A DNA stretch of 64,000 bases from Datisca glomerata. Its lineage: Eukaryota; Streptophyta; Magnoliopsida; Cucurbitales; Datiscaceae. Both the position numbers and the translations under genes were made by a program. The stretch's first letter is position 1. Every line of letters begins with the position of its first letter. Location of the stretch: the NCBI GenBank assembly GCA_003255025.1, contig QANY01006295.1:510219-574218 (forward strand). Reading direction: 5' to 3'. This document shows positions 34,081-44,637 of this stretch, in pieces. The notes beneath the pieces are model-generated. The model saw only the letters and a list, made by a program, of their open reading frames with translations. It was not told where the DNA came from and did no database searches.

Positions 34081-36810
34081 AAAATGACATACGCAAGCAA
34101 GACATCAGTTGATGTTTCGAACCCACTCAACTTATACCACTCGGATCCTCTGTTGAATGTTTTTTTTATCTTGAAGAATAAAACTATGGACAATGGAGTC
34201 GTGCTATGTGTATTAGTCTTATAGAGCAAAGAACAAGATTGGATTCATCAATAGGCCCGTGAAGGCTCCAGGGCCTAGGGATGTAAATGTTTCCATTTGG
34301 CAACAATGATATGGTGTTATCCTGGATCCTAAATTCTGTTCATCTGAACATAGCTGGCAGTATCATCTATACAGATACCAACGTCTAAGTGTGGAATGAT
34401 ATGAATGAGAAGTTTTTACAAGGCAGTGATACAAGAATTTATCAAACCTGACAAGGATATGCTGAGCATCATCAGAGGCAGCAACCTGTCTCAGTTTACT
34501 ACACCAACTTAAAGGCTCTTTAGGATGAATTATGTTCTTATCTTGAACTAATTTCATGTACTTGTGAAATGCTAAAGAAATCAGTTGATAGAGAGGAGAA
34601 AGAATGTGTTATGAAGTTTTTGATGCGGTTAAATGACTTGTACACTGTGGTCTGTGATTCGATCTTGTTGAGGAGTCTGCTCCTAGACACTCGCAAAGCC
34701 TATGCCTTGGTTTTACAACAAGAACGACAAGGTGGAAGTAACCGACTGCCATGAATACATCCATCGTGCAATGCAGGTTGGAGGTCCACATAACCAAACC
34801 TCTATTGCATTAAGAGGCAGGACTTTCAAAAAATATCAAGTGCAGTTATTGTGACCTAGAGGGACATCTAATGAATTTCTTTTACCTCAATAGGTTCCCA
34901 GTAGGCCACAAGTTGCATGGAAAAAATGTGAAGCCCAGGAATAAACATGTGAAGCCCCCAACTGCTGCACATGAAGCCCAAACACCCACTACCGAGAATC
35001 CCACCTTCACCACTAAGGAATATAACCAAACCTCTGCCCTTGCAAATGCTACATGTACAACATTATTCAAAATAACTCACATCGAACATTATATTGGATT
35101 GTGGATAGTGGGAATAACAGACCATATATCCACGATATTACTAACGCAAGATGAATCTACACCTAATTTTTATTTTGCGGATAGGCTAAAATCAAATCTA
35201 TTGGTTCAACTGAATTATATCATGGTTCTCGATGGAAAATTACATGTTATCTAAGATCATGTCAGAAATAGTTTTTTTAATTTTCAACATGTTTGTGATG
35301 TTTGTCATTTAGCCTAACAAAGTCATTAATCTTTTTCTTCTAGTTCAATTTCATCTATTGTATCTTTTAATTTAATTCATTCTGATAATTGAGGATCTCG
35401 TTGAACGTATTAACATTCTAGGGCAAAATGTCTTTTTGACTATTGTGATTGAATTTTCCCGATTTACTTGAGATTCATCTTAGGCGTTTTAAATCTGAGA
35501 CATGATCTTTAATAAAAAAAAAATTGTGCGTTAAATCTCAATTTAATTGCATCATTAAAATCTTACGATTTGATAATGGTGTTGAGTTACATCTATGAAA
35601 TCTTATTTGAATGATCATGGTGTCATTTTTCAGAACTCTTGTACTTACAGTACACCTCAACAAAAATGTGTTTGTGAAGCGCCAAGATCGTCACCTCATG
35701 AACATGGGACGTGCCCTCCGTTTTCAATCCAATTAACCATTAAAAATTTTGTGGCAAAGCATTCAAACAGCATGTTACCTCATAAATCACCTTCTCACCC
35801 CCCCCCCCCCCCCCCCNNNNNNNCCCCCCCCCCCCCCCCGTCTAACAATTCACTACATGAAGTTTTAAAGGGTATACCACCTAACTTTTCCCATTTGTAA
35901 ATTTTTAGGTGCTTATGTTATGCCACCAACCACAAACCCTCTCACAAATTTGATTAATGGGCTCATAGATGTGTCTTCATGGGATATCTTTTGCATAAAA
36001 GGGTTACCGTGTCTATGATCTTGACATCAAAAGATTCAACTCTTCCCGTGACGTTTTATTTTATGAGCTATTTTTTCTTTTATGACATCACCATCTGAAC
36101 AAAATATGATTAGCCTGTTCTTCACATTCCCACCTCATTTTCAAAGATTAGTTGGCATGTTGATTTATTTGACCATCAAGACGTTAAATTACAAACTCAG
36201 TTGCTATACTCGGTCAGTTCATGAAACAACCAAGAAGGCCACACCTTATATTGTACATCGTCTCCTTCAGTACCTAAAATATGTCCAAGGTCAAGGTTTA
36301 CTTTTCCCTTCTCATGGACAATTATGATTAACTAGTATTTATGATGCAAATAGAGTTGGATGTCCTACCACACGACACTTACTCGCATGCTATAGTATCA
36401 TCAGTGGAAAGCATTAGTTTCTTGGAAAAGTAAGAAAAAACAATTGTATCAAGATCGTCAGCTGAAGCTCAATATCAAGAATTACAGCAACAATTTGTGA
36501 ACTCACTTGGCTGAGATATTTACTACATGATTTCTTCTCGATCATCCTTAGTCGGCAGGATTATTTTGTGATCCTCAAGCATTGTAATGAATCTGATATA
36601 TCAATAGTGCACCTAACACATTAAGTTAGATTGCCAGACATTTTGTGAAAGAATTCAAAATCGAAAACTCACAACTGCTTACATACAAATAGGGACACAA
36701 ATGCGCCTATTCACAAAATCATTAGGGAAAGTCATTTTCCAGTCCCATCTTGGTAAGTTGGGTGCTCTTGATATTCATACTCTAACTTGGGGGGGGGGGG
36801 GGGGGGTTAG
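34081..36810 (+). pseudogene. Copia gag-pol remnant lacking most RT
   Basis: Gag: NPLNLYHSDP near 34120, then a UBN2-type block at about 34400-34750 (KKSVDREEKECVMKFLMRLN; LLDTRKAYALVLQQERQ) and a zinc-knuckle region near 34850. Protease: LWIVGITDHIS near 35100, where the usual DSG/DTG motif is lost. Integrase: SYLNDHGVIFQNSC and STPQQKCV near 35600, then LHEVLKGIPPNFSHL near 35850. RT: only its end, QRLVGMLIYLT, near 36140. RNase H: RLLQYLKYVQGQGLLFP near 36270, TICELTWLRYLLHD near 36490 and FTKSLGKVIFQSHLGKLGAL near 36710. Many stops and frame shifts are present, so it is inactive. Confidence 0.85.
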
Positions 36811-36824
36811 AAANGGGGGGGGGG

Positions 36825-37033
36825 TGTTAGAAAATATACTCATTCCATATTTAGAGATGCAACCACTTCTTGATTTAGAGTAAATACATGATCTTATCGA
36901 CTAGCCAATATTTCTCTACTTACTGGAATAGCTTTATTTTCTTTGTATAAATATGTTTGAGTTATTGTACATAATCAATTTTGAATCAATATAGGAGATT
37001 TTTCTCCGCAATTCATCTTCTTTATTATTTTCA
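36825..37033 (+). repeat. 3' LTR of the Copia element (209 bp)
   Basis: Begins TGTTAG immediately after a G-rich polypurine tract (36789-36824) that contains an N and a partial repeat of GTTAGAAA, which may be a misassembly. Ends TTATTTTCA. Contains a TATA-like TTTGTATAAATATG. Confidence 0.82.
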
Positions 37034-37039
37034 TAGTTA

Positions 37040-37540
37040 GGGTAGCCAAGAAAGGCACATTTGAGTAGTCTTTGGTTATAACCTCATGTGCGAATTCGAT
37101 GGTTTTAGTAAGGCATGCCAATTACAAAACAATATCTTTAAATGAAAATAATCAAAAATGGTTCCAAACAATGTGTCAAAAGGATAAGCATGAATTTGCG
37201 TACGATTAATCAAGAAAATGGTTGTGGCAAAAGCACGTATGAATCTATAAAGGAATAGACGCACAAGTCAGGAGAGAAATTTATTCGACTATGTCTATAT
37301 ATTCTCTCAGTGATTCCATTTTGTTGACTCGTGCCTCTATTTTTTTTTAAAATTGCATACATGCTTTTGCCACAAAATAGATAAAAACCTGAAACCGACA
37401 ATAGACAACATGGGAAGGACGCCAATTTTTAAAGGATTACACGATAATGTTTTAGACAAAGGATAATGCAACTGAGACATATTGCCTTGCAAACCAAAAT
37501 TGACATATATAACTAGAATAATATATCGGTAAAACAATAC
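37040..37540 (-). pseudogene. Copia integrase fragment (minus strand)
   Basis: From about 37350 downward: TSQQNGITERIYRHS, then RAFATTIFLINRTQIHAYPF and HALLKPSNSHMRL, matching the usual PEQNG(I/V)AER...FW..AF.TA.FLINR order of Copia integrases. It is in several frames and has no LTRs, so it is a fragment of a second Copia element butted against the first. Confidence 0.75.
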
Positions 37541-37569
37541 TAGACTTATTCACAAAGAAAGAAAATTAT

Positions 37570-37709
37570 TCATTGGGATAGCCTAGCCTATCATGGCCAC
37601 ATGGTTGAAAAAATCTTGGCTGTCCAAGTTTGGTGTTGGATCGAGGTCGGTCTTATTCCTTCCCTTAGGTCGGGAGTTCCCCAATTTGGTTGAGAAAATA
37701 CCCATAACA
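37570..37709 (-). repeat. Partial 3' LTR of the LARD-like element
   Basis: Shares GAGGTCGGTCTTATTCCTT, AGGTCGGGAG and GTTGAGAAAATAC with 41804-41906 in direct orientation, but lacks about 30 bp found there and is cut short on its left side. Confidence 0.72.
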
Positions 37710-38890
37710 GTTGCCCCTAGTCGAGGACTCGCGTGGCTTTATTCATCCGGGTCTGAAGACTTTATCGTCCGAGCTCTCTGTCCGAGCTACCTCAGTTCGG
37801 TGATACACCAAGGGCATGTCCTGAGTACCTTACATTTGTGCTCAAAGTATACTCCTCAGAGGAGGTTACACTTAGTGGAATTAATTGCCTGGCTATTTTC
37901 ACCGTATGCGTCACTTTACCTTTCTTACACTCTGGGGATTGTTACCCCCTGGGAGTGGAAACATTAGTGGTGGTGGGTGCGCATAAAGGAGGGTAAGGGT
38001 CATTAACGATGAATCATCATTTTATGATGCGTCGCTTCATTCCTGACACGTCGCTTCATCCTAGCAGTTGATTAGATGATGTTTGGTCTTTCGACATTCG
38101 CTCATTGATTGTAATCTCACCGATCACCATCAGTGCCCTCATGATGGCAATTAAGGTGGCAGTTTCCTTTCTCTAGGCCTGTAAATAAGTGACTTCCTTC
38201 TCATTTCTTTCATCCTTGCTTTCTTCATAGAATCAAAACTTTTGTCAATCATTGCTCTTGCCCTCGACTCTTCTTCTTGGAGGAACAATAATCTTTCCCC
38301 TTTTCAGGGTTTTCCTATGCTCTGGGGGTTTCCTTTCAAGATCATTTTCCTTTCTTATGACTATCGCTTCCCTTTCTATCATCTTTTAAATGTCGTTCCT
38401 TAAAGTCGTTGATGTTCCATTCACGATGATTTTCCTGCCGTCGATAAGCTAGTTAGGCGAATCCTTTATCCGTGTTGGCTACTCGCCCCTGTTGATAAAA
38501 ACTTTACCTTTAACAAGGCCTGTAATCCGATCGTTTAATCCTTGATTCTAATGAAGCAACTTTACTGGCTACAAGCATTTCCCATCTTTTATCACCTCTA
38601 TCCTTTCGAACCTCCAACTACTTGTCACATCATACTTCCTTCTAAGTTTTTTTAGGCTGGCGAAGAAGATTGAATTTCCTTAAGTTTTGGCCAGAGGACC
38701 TTCCCTTCCTTACCTATCCAGGTGTCCTTCTTCTATATAAATATTTAAGCTGAAGTGCTCATCAAAGGACTTTATTCTGAGCTATAATGCTCAATAAATA
38801 TCTTTACTCCCATGTCGAAATTGATTTTGCTAAGGCTTTTCCTTTATCTTAAATCATTTTCTTCCAAATTATGATGGCAGACGTCCTTCC

Positions 38891-39707
38891 TCGATATCTA
38901 GCCAGACTTTTTGTCCTAGTTAGATCCTTGATCCCGTCTATGAGCATGGGTGCTCAGCAGGCAGACACCCATTGTTGAAATCTAGCTAAGCGTGCCTGCT
39001 CTAGCTAGATCGTTAATCTTGTCTGCGAGCATGAGTGCTCGACATACACCTTATATCGATATCTAGTCAGGCGTGTGTGCACTGGCTGATCCTTGATCAT
39101 GTCTACGAGCATGAGTGCTCGATAGACACCTATTGTTGATATCTAGCCAGTCGTGCCTGCTCTAACAATGTCCTTGATCATGTCTCTGAGCATGAATGCT
39201 CGACATACACCTGTTGTAGATATCTATCCAGGCGTGCCTGATCTGGCTAGATCCTTGATTATATCTGGGAGCATGAGTGCTTCTCAGATGCCTTTTGTCG
39301 ATATCTAGTCAGGCATGCCTGCTCCGGCTAGATCATTGATCTTGTCTGCGAGCATGAGTGCTCAGCTGACACCTATTGTCGATATCAAGCCAGGCATGCC
39401 TACTCTGGCTAGATCCCTGTCCTTTGATCCTATTTGTGAACATGAGCACTCGATAGATACCTTTTATCGATATCTAGTTAGACATGCTTGCTCTGGCTAG
39501 ATCTTGTATCCTGCTTGCGAGTATGAGTGCTTGGCAAACACATTTTGTTGATAGCTAGCTAGGCATGCCTGCTCTGGCTAGATCCTTGATCCTGGACGCG
39601 AGCATGTACTCAATAGACACATGTTGTCGATATCTAGCTAGGCATGTATGCTCTAACTAGATCCTTGATCCTGTCTAGGAGCATGATTGCTCGATAAACA
39701 CTTGTTG
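38891..39707 (-). repeat. Tandem array, ten units of about 80 bp
   Basis: Anchor TCGATATCTAGCCAGGC recurs at 38891, 38975, 39056, 39136, 39217, 39298, 39379, 39467, 39548 and 39627, ending at 39708; spacing is 79-88 bp, mostly 81. Each unit also has GCCTGCTCTGGCTAGATCC, TTGATC(C/T)TGTCTGCGAGC and ATGAGTGCTC. Open frames across it are by-products of the repeat. Confidence 0.92.
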
Positions 39708-39716
39708 TCGATACTT

Positions 39717-40000
39717 GACTAGTGAGCTAGAGTGCCTCACCGGTCCTCACTTTTAATCCTGACTGGTCGACTATAGTGCATTTACCAGTCATCATTTTTT
39801 ATTTAATCTCGACTTGTCGGTTAGAGCATTTTTACAAGTCATCACTTTCTGTTTAATCTCGACTGGTCGGCTAGAGTGCATTTACCAGTCATCACTCTTT
39901 GTTTAATCTGGAATGGTATGCTCGAGCACATTTCTCTGTCATCGCTTTTTGTTTAATCCTGAATTGTCAGCTAGAGCGCCTTTACCAGTCCTCACTTTTT
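39717..40000 (-). repeat. Tandem array, about six units of 50 bp
   Basis: Anchor GACTGGTCGGCTAGAG recurs at 39761, 39811, 39861, 39911 and 39961 (exactly 50 bp apart), with a diverged first unit at 39717. Units contain GTGCATTTACCAGTCATCAC and TTTGTTTAATCT. Confidence 0.92.
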
Positions 40001-41182
40001 GGTCTTCAATGCGTGTCGTAGAAGAGTCGGTCATCGACGGCTTGTAGAATAACTAGGGAATTTTCAGCAAATATAACATATTTTACACTTTCATAAAACT
40101 AGATTCGTATATAAAAAACTTAATAGAAGTTATTCCTAAGTAAGAAGAAAAGGGAGGCCTCTTATCTGAAAAGCCATCGATGAGTACATAATGGCTATTG
40201 TCTGCTGCTCTAAGATGAGGGGCGAGGATAGCTTGGTCTCCCAAGCTTTTAGCCTTCCATCTTTTGTCAGGTCATCCCTCTCTGAAATTCACCTTTGCCT
40301 CAGCGGTAAGACACTTCTAGCTTCTCACTTTGCACAGAGGTGAGCGTTGACTTGTCCTAAACCATTCTTCTTTACGGTATGGTAGGAGTACGAACAACGC
40401 CCTGACCCATCAAGTTCCTTTTTAGGGCTGCCCCCTTGTTAATGTGTCGGCCATAGGCTTCTCTATCCATGTGATTCAAGGTGCCTCGTATGTGAGAAGG
40501 CTAGTGATTTTTCTCGCCATGTCATCGGGGCTTTGTGTCCTATGGTGACTTGTGAGCTTGCGCTCCAATTTTGTCACGATCCTCATCCTTCTTTTCCGCC
40601 CGCTGTGGGGCGTTGGGGCTGGGCCACGTGTCTGGGGCTTGCATTTCACCTATGGAGGAGGGCTGATGCAAGCCTTTGTATTTCACCTGGGACTAATTCT
40701 CAGCTTGTCCAACCGCGTCATGCAGTTTCTTCCTAGTGGCCAAAGGGATACCACAAGCCTAAATGGTGGGCGGCCCCCTGGCATCTCCGCACTTGCTCGC
40801 ATATTATCCTCAAGGGTTCTTTAAGGATTTTTCTCTTCCTCTTTCGGGGGTGACCCCAACCAGAACCTTACAAAGGGGGCACTCGATCTTTCGAAATCGA
40901 GCTTCAGTGTGGCCCTGACTTACTTGAGGGGTGATAATGTTCATGCAAGAGACTGTCATGACTTGAGCACTAGTTGATACACATTTCCTCTTTTTTCAGG
41001 TTTTATCAGAGGTTACAACCACCGTGTCCTTCCTCCTTCTTTGGGTAGTCATGTGGAGGGTAGTGTGTTCATTTTTCGATAGAGGGAAGGGTGAATCTTC
41101 CCTTTCATCCCGGACTTCGTCGACATAGGATATCAGACCCATTTTCTCCTTGTGGGAGAGGCGGGGATGACTTTACAATCGT

Positions 41183-41202
41183 TTCTCATAGGCGGTGCCA
41201 AT
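41183..41202 (-). promoter_or_regulatory. Primer binding site of the LARD-like element
   Basis: The minus strand reads ATTGGCACCGCCTATGAGAA right after the LTR end. It differs from the common Gypsy primer site TTGGCGCCGTCTGTGGGAA mainly by transitions, the expected decay of methylated cytosines. Confidence 0.6.
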
Positions 41203-41906
41203 TGTTTTAGCCTAAAACTTCAATAGTACATATGTTGATGCCTTTAATCGAAGGTGTCTATGATAATAACGTTGTGCAAGCTCTCTCCTCTTAGCAATAC
41301 ACGTGCTTTTCCTTTCACCTAAAGCTTCTCTCGACCTCAACGTCTGTAAAAGACAAACAAAAAATCCTGTAGACGGAGAACCGGGGGGTGGTTGCCCCGC
41401 CTAAGGGCTTTTGATGTCTAAGTTAGTAGATGATCGGTATTTTGGCATAATTTCTGTAGGGGAGATTCGGCCTACCTCCTTTGGAGATTTGGGGAAGTAT
41501 TTATACATGAATCCTCAGGGGTCATTGGTAGATTATCAAAGAAGCCTCTTGGAGGCATGCTGGAGAAGATTCATGAGACACAAAGCATGTCTAGACTGTC
41601 CTTGATTGGACAAAGGTATTAATGGTTGATGTACTTCTTAGGTGATATTTCAGAGAATGATTGACATTCTGTCACGGCGATTAGACTTGTTGGACGCTAC
41701 TTTCAGCGAGTGATGATTACTTTGTGCTTGGGTTTAATAGGGCTCTTCCTGTGTACTCAACTATTTTTTTTCATGTGATCGAGTTCGGCGTCCCGAGCTT
41801 CATAGGGACCGAGGTCGGTCTTATTCCTTTCCCTGAGGTCGGGAGTCCCCTATTTTGCGTGATATGTGTCTTTGCATTACTTATAGTTGAGAAAATACTC
41901 ATCACA
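41203..41906 (-). repeat. 5' LTR of the LARD-like element (704 bp)
   Basis: In plus orientation it runs from TGTTTTAGCC to CTCATCACA. Its outer 100 bp match the left copy at 37630-37709. Confidence 0.68.
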
Positions 41907-43911
41907 ATAACGTTTTAGTTTTGAGCAATTAATATATCTAAATACATTCTAGATTATATACAAATGCACCAACTCTTATGTTCAATATCATAACTACTTT
42001 TAAAAAAAATGAATACTTGTCCATCATTAAGTTATTTTCGGGGTTTTTCAAGATCTTATCTTATTTTCAATATTTTCAGAATCAATTAATTAACAATATT
42101 TCAATTTCAAATCTTTCGCTATCCTAATATCTCTTTTTTTGTCGTTAAAAAAAATTTGTATCTTAAACAAATATTATAACTTAAACAAATATTATATCTA
42201 ATTAATGGTGTTTACTCCATATTATTAGTATTAACCAATTTTTTCATCTTAAAACATTAGATTTTATTCATTCTTTTCATATTAAAAAAATAAAGATTTT
42301 ATTCTTTCTTTCCATCTTAAAATTCTAAATGTGATATTTTATTGACTTATGACTAATAATTATTAGGAAAATAAACTAACAGAAGAAACAATAAAAATAT
42401 GAAAACAATATCAAAGATGAAATGTGCTAGATGTAATCAGTAAATAGATATTACCCGAATAAAATGAACAAAAATTTGCACTCAATTGAGCAAAAATGTG
42501 ATATTTCTTAATAATCAGTTAATATACATTGAAATAAGTATTTATAATCTATATTTGTACAATAGTTTTTAAGCTTCTATTAATAATTATTAACTTCATA
42601 CTGCAAGTGAGTAACAATATTTATTTATAAAAATTAAAATTAAACTAATATTTATACTATTAACGAAAATTTAAAAGTATAATCTAAGAAATAATTTTTT
42701 TTACAATTTACAATATTTTTTTTGCCAAAGATAATTTATGATGATTATGAGATAATTATTAAGATATTTGTAATAAACTACATTTTTTTATATTTTAAGC
42801 TTGTCGTGCTTCATTTGAGTAATAATATTTATTTACAAAAATTACATTTAAAATAAAATTTAGACTATTAATTATAATTGAAAAGTAAACTCTAAGAAAT
42901 CTAAATATCATAAACTACACATATATTATAATATTTTGATAAAAATGTATAAAATTTTAATTCATAACAATTTATGTAAATTATATTTATAGATATTTTC
43001 AAGATTACATTAAAAATAATTCATATACTATCCCTGTTAAATTTAGTAGTTTGTAATAAGTTAGTAGATAATGTCGAGATCTGATTATAATAAAAATTTA
43101 CAATAAAAATACATTTATGTGTTATCTTAGTTAAGAATTAGTTAATAAATATTGCCTAATCCTAAAAAATTATAATAAATTACATAAATATGTAATATTA
43201 TAATTAAGTATTTAGTCATGATTTATTAGTGGTGTTTAAATTTTAGAAATTTTTTAGGTCAGTAACAATATTATATGTTCTTAGAATAATGTTTTTCACG
43301 TTTTTAATTGTAGTATTTTAACTATGTTAAAATTGATATTTTTTATTCCTGTAACCATCTTTTCGCCATTTTCCTTAATATCGCTTTTGAAAATTTTGAA
43401 TTAGTTACAATATAGAGTAACTTTTGGGTACTTACCTTGATTTTTGGTTTTTAAATTTTTTCAAATTGTATTAGTTATTAATTTTAAAATTCAATAGCTT
43501 TTGTCTGTAAAAAATCTATGATTATTATTTTTTGTCATCAAGTCTTTTAGATATTACATAAATTTAAAATCTCTTTAATTTACTTATCAATTAGTTTATT
43601 TTTTTACCACAATTTATGTCATGGGTATTACAGTAAATGAACCTATATTACGTTGATTATTTAAATTCAGCTATTTTACTAATATTTTATTATGTCCGGC
43701 TATTTTACTAAATGTATTTTTTAAATGGAATGTTTGTCTAAAAGGCCTACAAATAACCACTAAAAATAACTAGCCCAAGATTGAAGAAAAAATCTCAATA
43801 GAAATTAAATTCACTGTCTAAGATTAGGCAAAGAAATGTTTCCAAGAACTCAAACACGAGCCGAGCAAATCTTCAAGAAGTAACGACTAGGCTAAGATTC
43901 TAAAGCTATAA
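41907..43911. other. AT-rich spacer, nothing recognised
   Basis: Very AT-rich with many homopolymer runs. No gene, RNA or element terminus is identified. It may hold unrecognisable parts of the Copia element whose gag lies just to the right. Confidence 0.55.
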
Positions 43912-44637
43912 TCAACTTTGTTCTGATTTCAATTCTTGTGACAGATTACGTAGAAAAGAAAATACAAAATCAAATATAATCAAGCTTTTAAGTGGTTCGA
44001 TCAAATTATCTACATCCACAATAAAATCACTATCAAAGAATGAATTATACAGCAGATTTGTATGAATAAGATCTGTATGAATCAGATCCGTTAAGAGAAA
44101 AGTAAAAAAATTAAAAAAATAATATTTTAATATAAAAATAGTTGAGCTAGATTTAGACCGTTCAGATCTGACTGAACGGTAGAGACTCTTCGTCCTTTTC
44201 AAAACTAACTACTTCTAATTGCAGTACAAAAAGAACTATAATATGAAGGCTGACCCTTAATAGTGAATAAACATAGGTTTTAGATCTTCATCTTCAACCT
44301 ATAACATAAACAACCATGAGGTTTTCTTTAATCTCTTTAATATTCTTTGTACATATGTATCTATTGACTCTATTGGTTTCTTATTCACAGTCTGCAAATC
44401 TGATTTCAGCCGAAGAACATTTTTTCTTGACAAAAAAAGGAGTCACAAGTGTTTGATCTTGAAAAAACCATTATTCATACCTTGCATTGGCTGAAATATC
44501 TCCACAGTCAGCTTCCCAAGGCAAGGCAAATCACTGTTAATGTATTGACATAGGGAGTAGCCACGAGTATTGCTGTGTTCTGGAAAATTCCAAATAATGA
44601 AGTCTGAAGCATCTAACCAAGTTGAGATTATGTTAAA
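43912..44637 (-). pseudogene. Copia gag remnant, cut by the Ogre-like element
   Basis: On the minus strand, a gag-like segment reads RLKSDLQTVNKKPIESIDTYVQR with KEIKE near 44.35-44.40 kb in mixed frames, then VEDEDL near 44.3 kb, resembling UBN2-type Copia gag. The upstream frame at 44443-44637 (FIIWNFPEHSNTRGYS) is not recognised. The part belonging upstream lies beyond the 16.7-kb insertion at 61308, where a Copia primer site and LTR edge are found. Confidence 0.5.

Larger units (their letters stand above)
33847..37033 (+). mobile_element. Copia LTR retrotransposon, internally deleted
   Basis: Both LTRs start TGTTAGAAAATATACTCATT. A primer-site-like TTGTATCAAAGC follows the 5' LTR and a long G tract precedes the 3' LTR. 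Total length is about 3.2 kb against about 5 kb for intact elements. Gag, protease, part of integrase and RNase H are present in order; most reverse transcriptase is missing. ATAG occurs at both outer edges, but a clean 5-bp duplication is not certain. The sequence has runs of N inside C and G homopolymers (35818-35824 and 36814). Confidence 0.85.
37560..41906 (-). mobile_element. Non-coding LTR retrotransposon (LARD-like), minus strand
   Basis: The right LTR (41203-41906) is the 5' LTR on the minus strand, followed by a primer site at 41183-41202. The left partial LTR ends at 37709 and is abutted by a polypurine-like CTAGGGGCAAC (reverse complement of 37710-37720). The internal 3.5 kb has no pol reading frame, but is GC-richer than its surroundings and contains an 80-bp and a 50-bp tandem array. 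The signals resemble Gypsy/Tat-type elements. The left LTR is truncated, so its outer end is approximate. Confidence 0.7.

Noticed and set aside
37593..37967. Plus-strand ORF of 124 codons
   Set aside because: Spans an LTR edge and polypurine tract of the LARD-like element, antisense to it.
40533..40824. Overlapping plus-strand ORFs of 67 and 90 codons
   Set aside because: Antisense within the non-coding LTR element; two frames open over the same GC-richer stretch suggest chance.
43912..44202. Minus-strand 96-codon ORF as an intact gene
   Set aside because: Its frame mixes decayed Copia gag with AT-rich filler; better read as part of a pseudogene.
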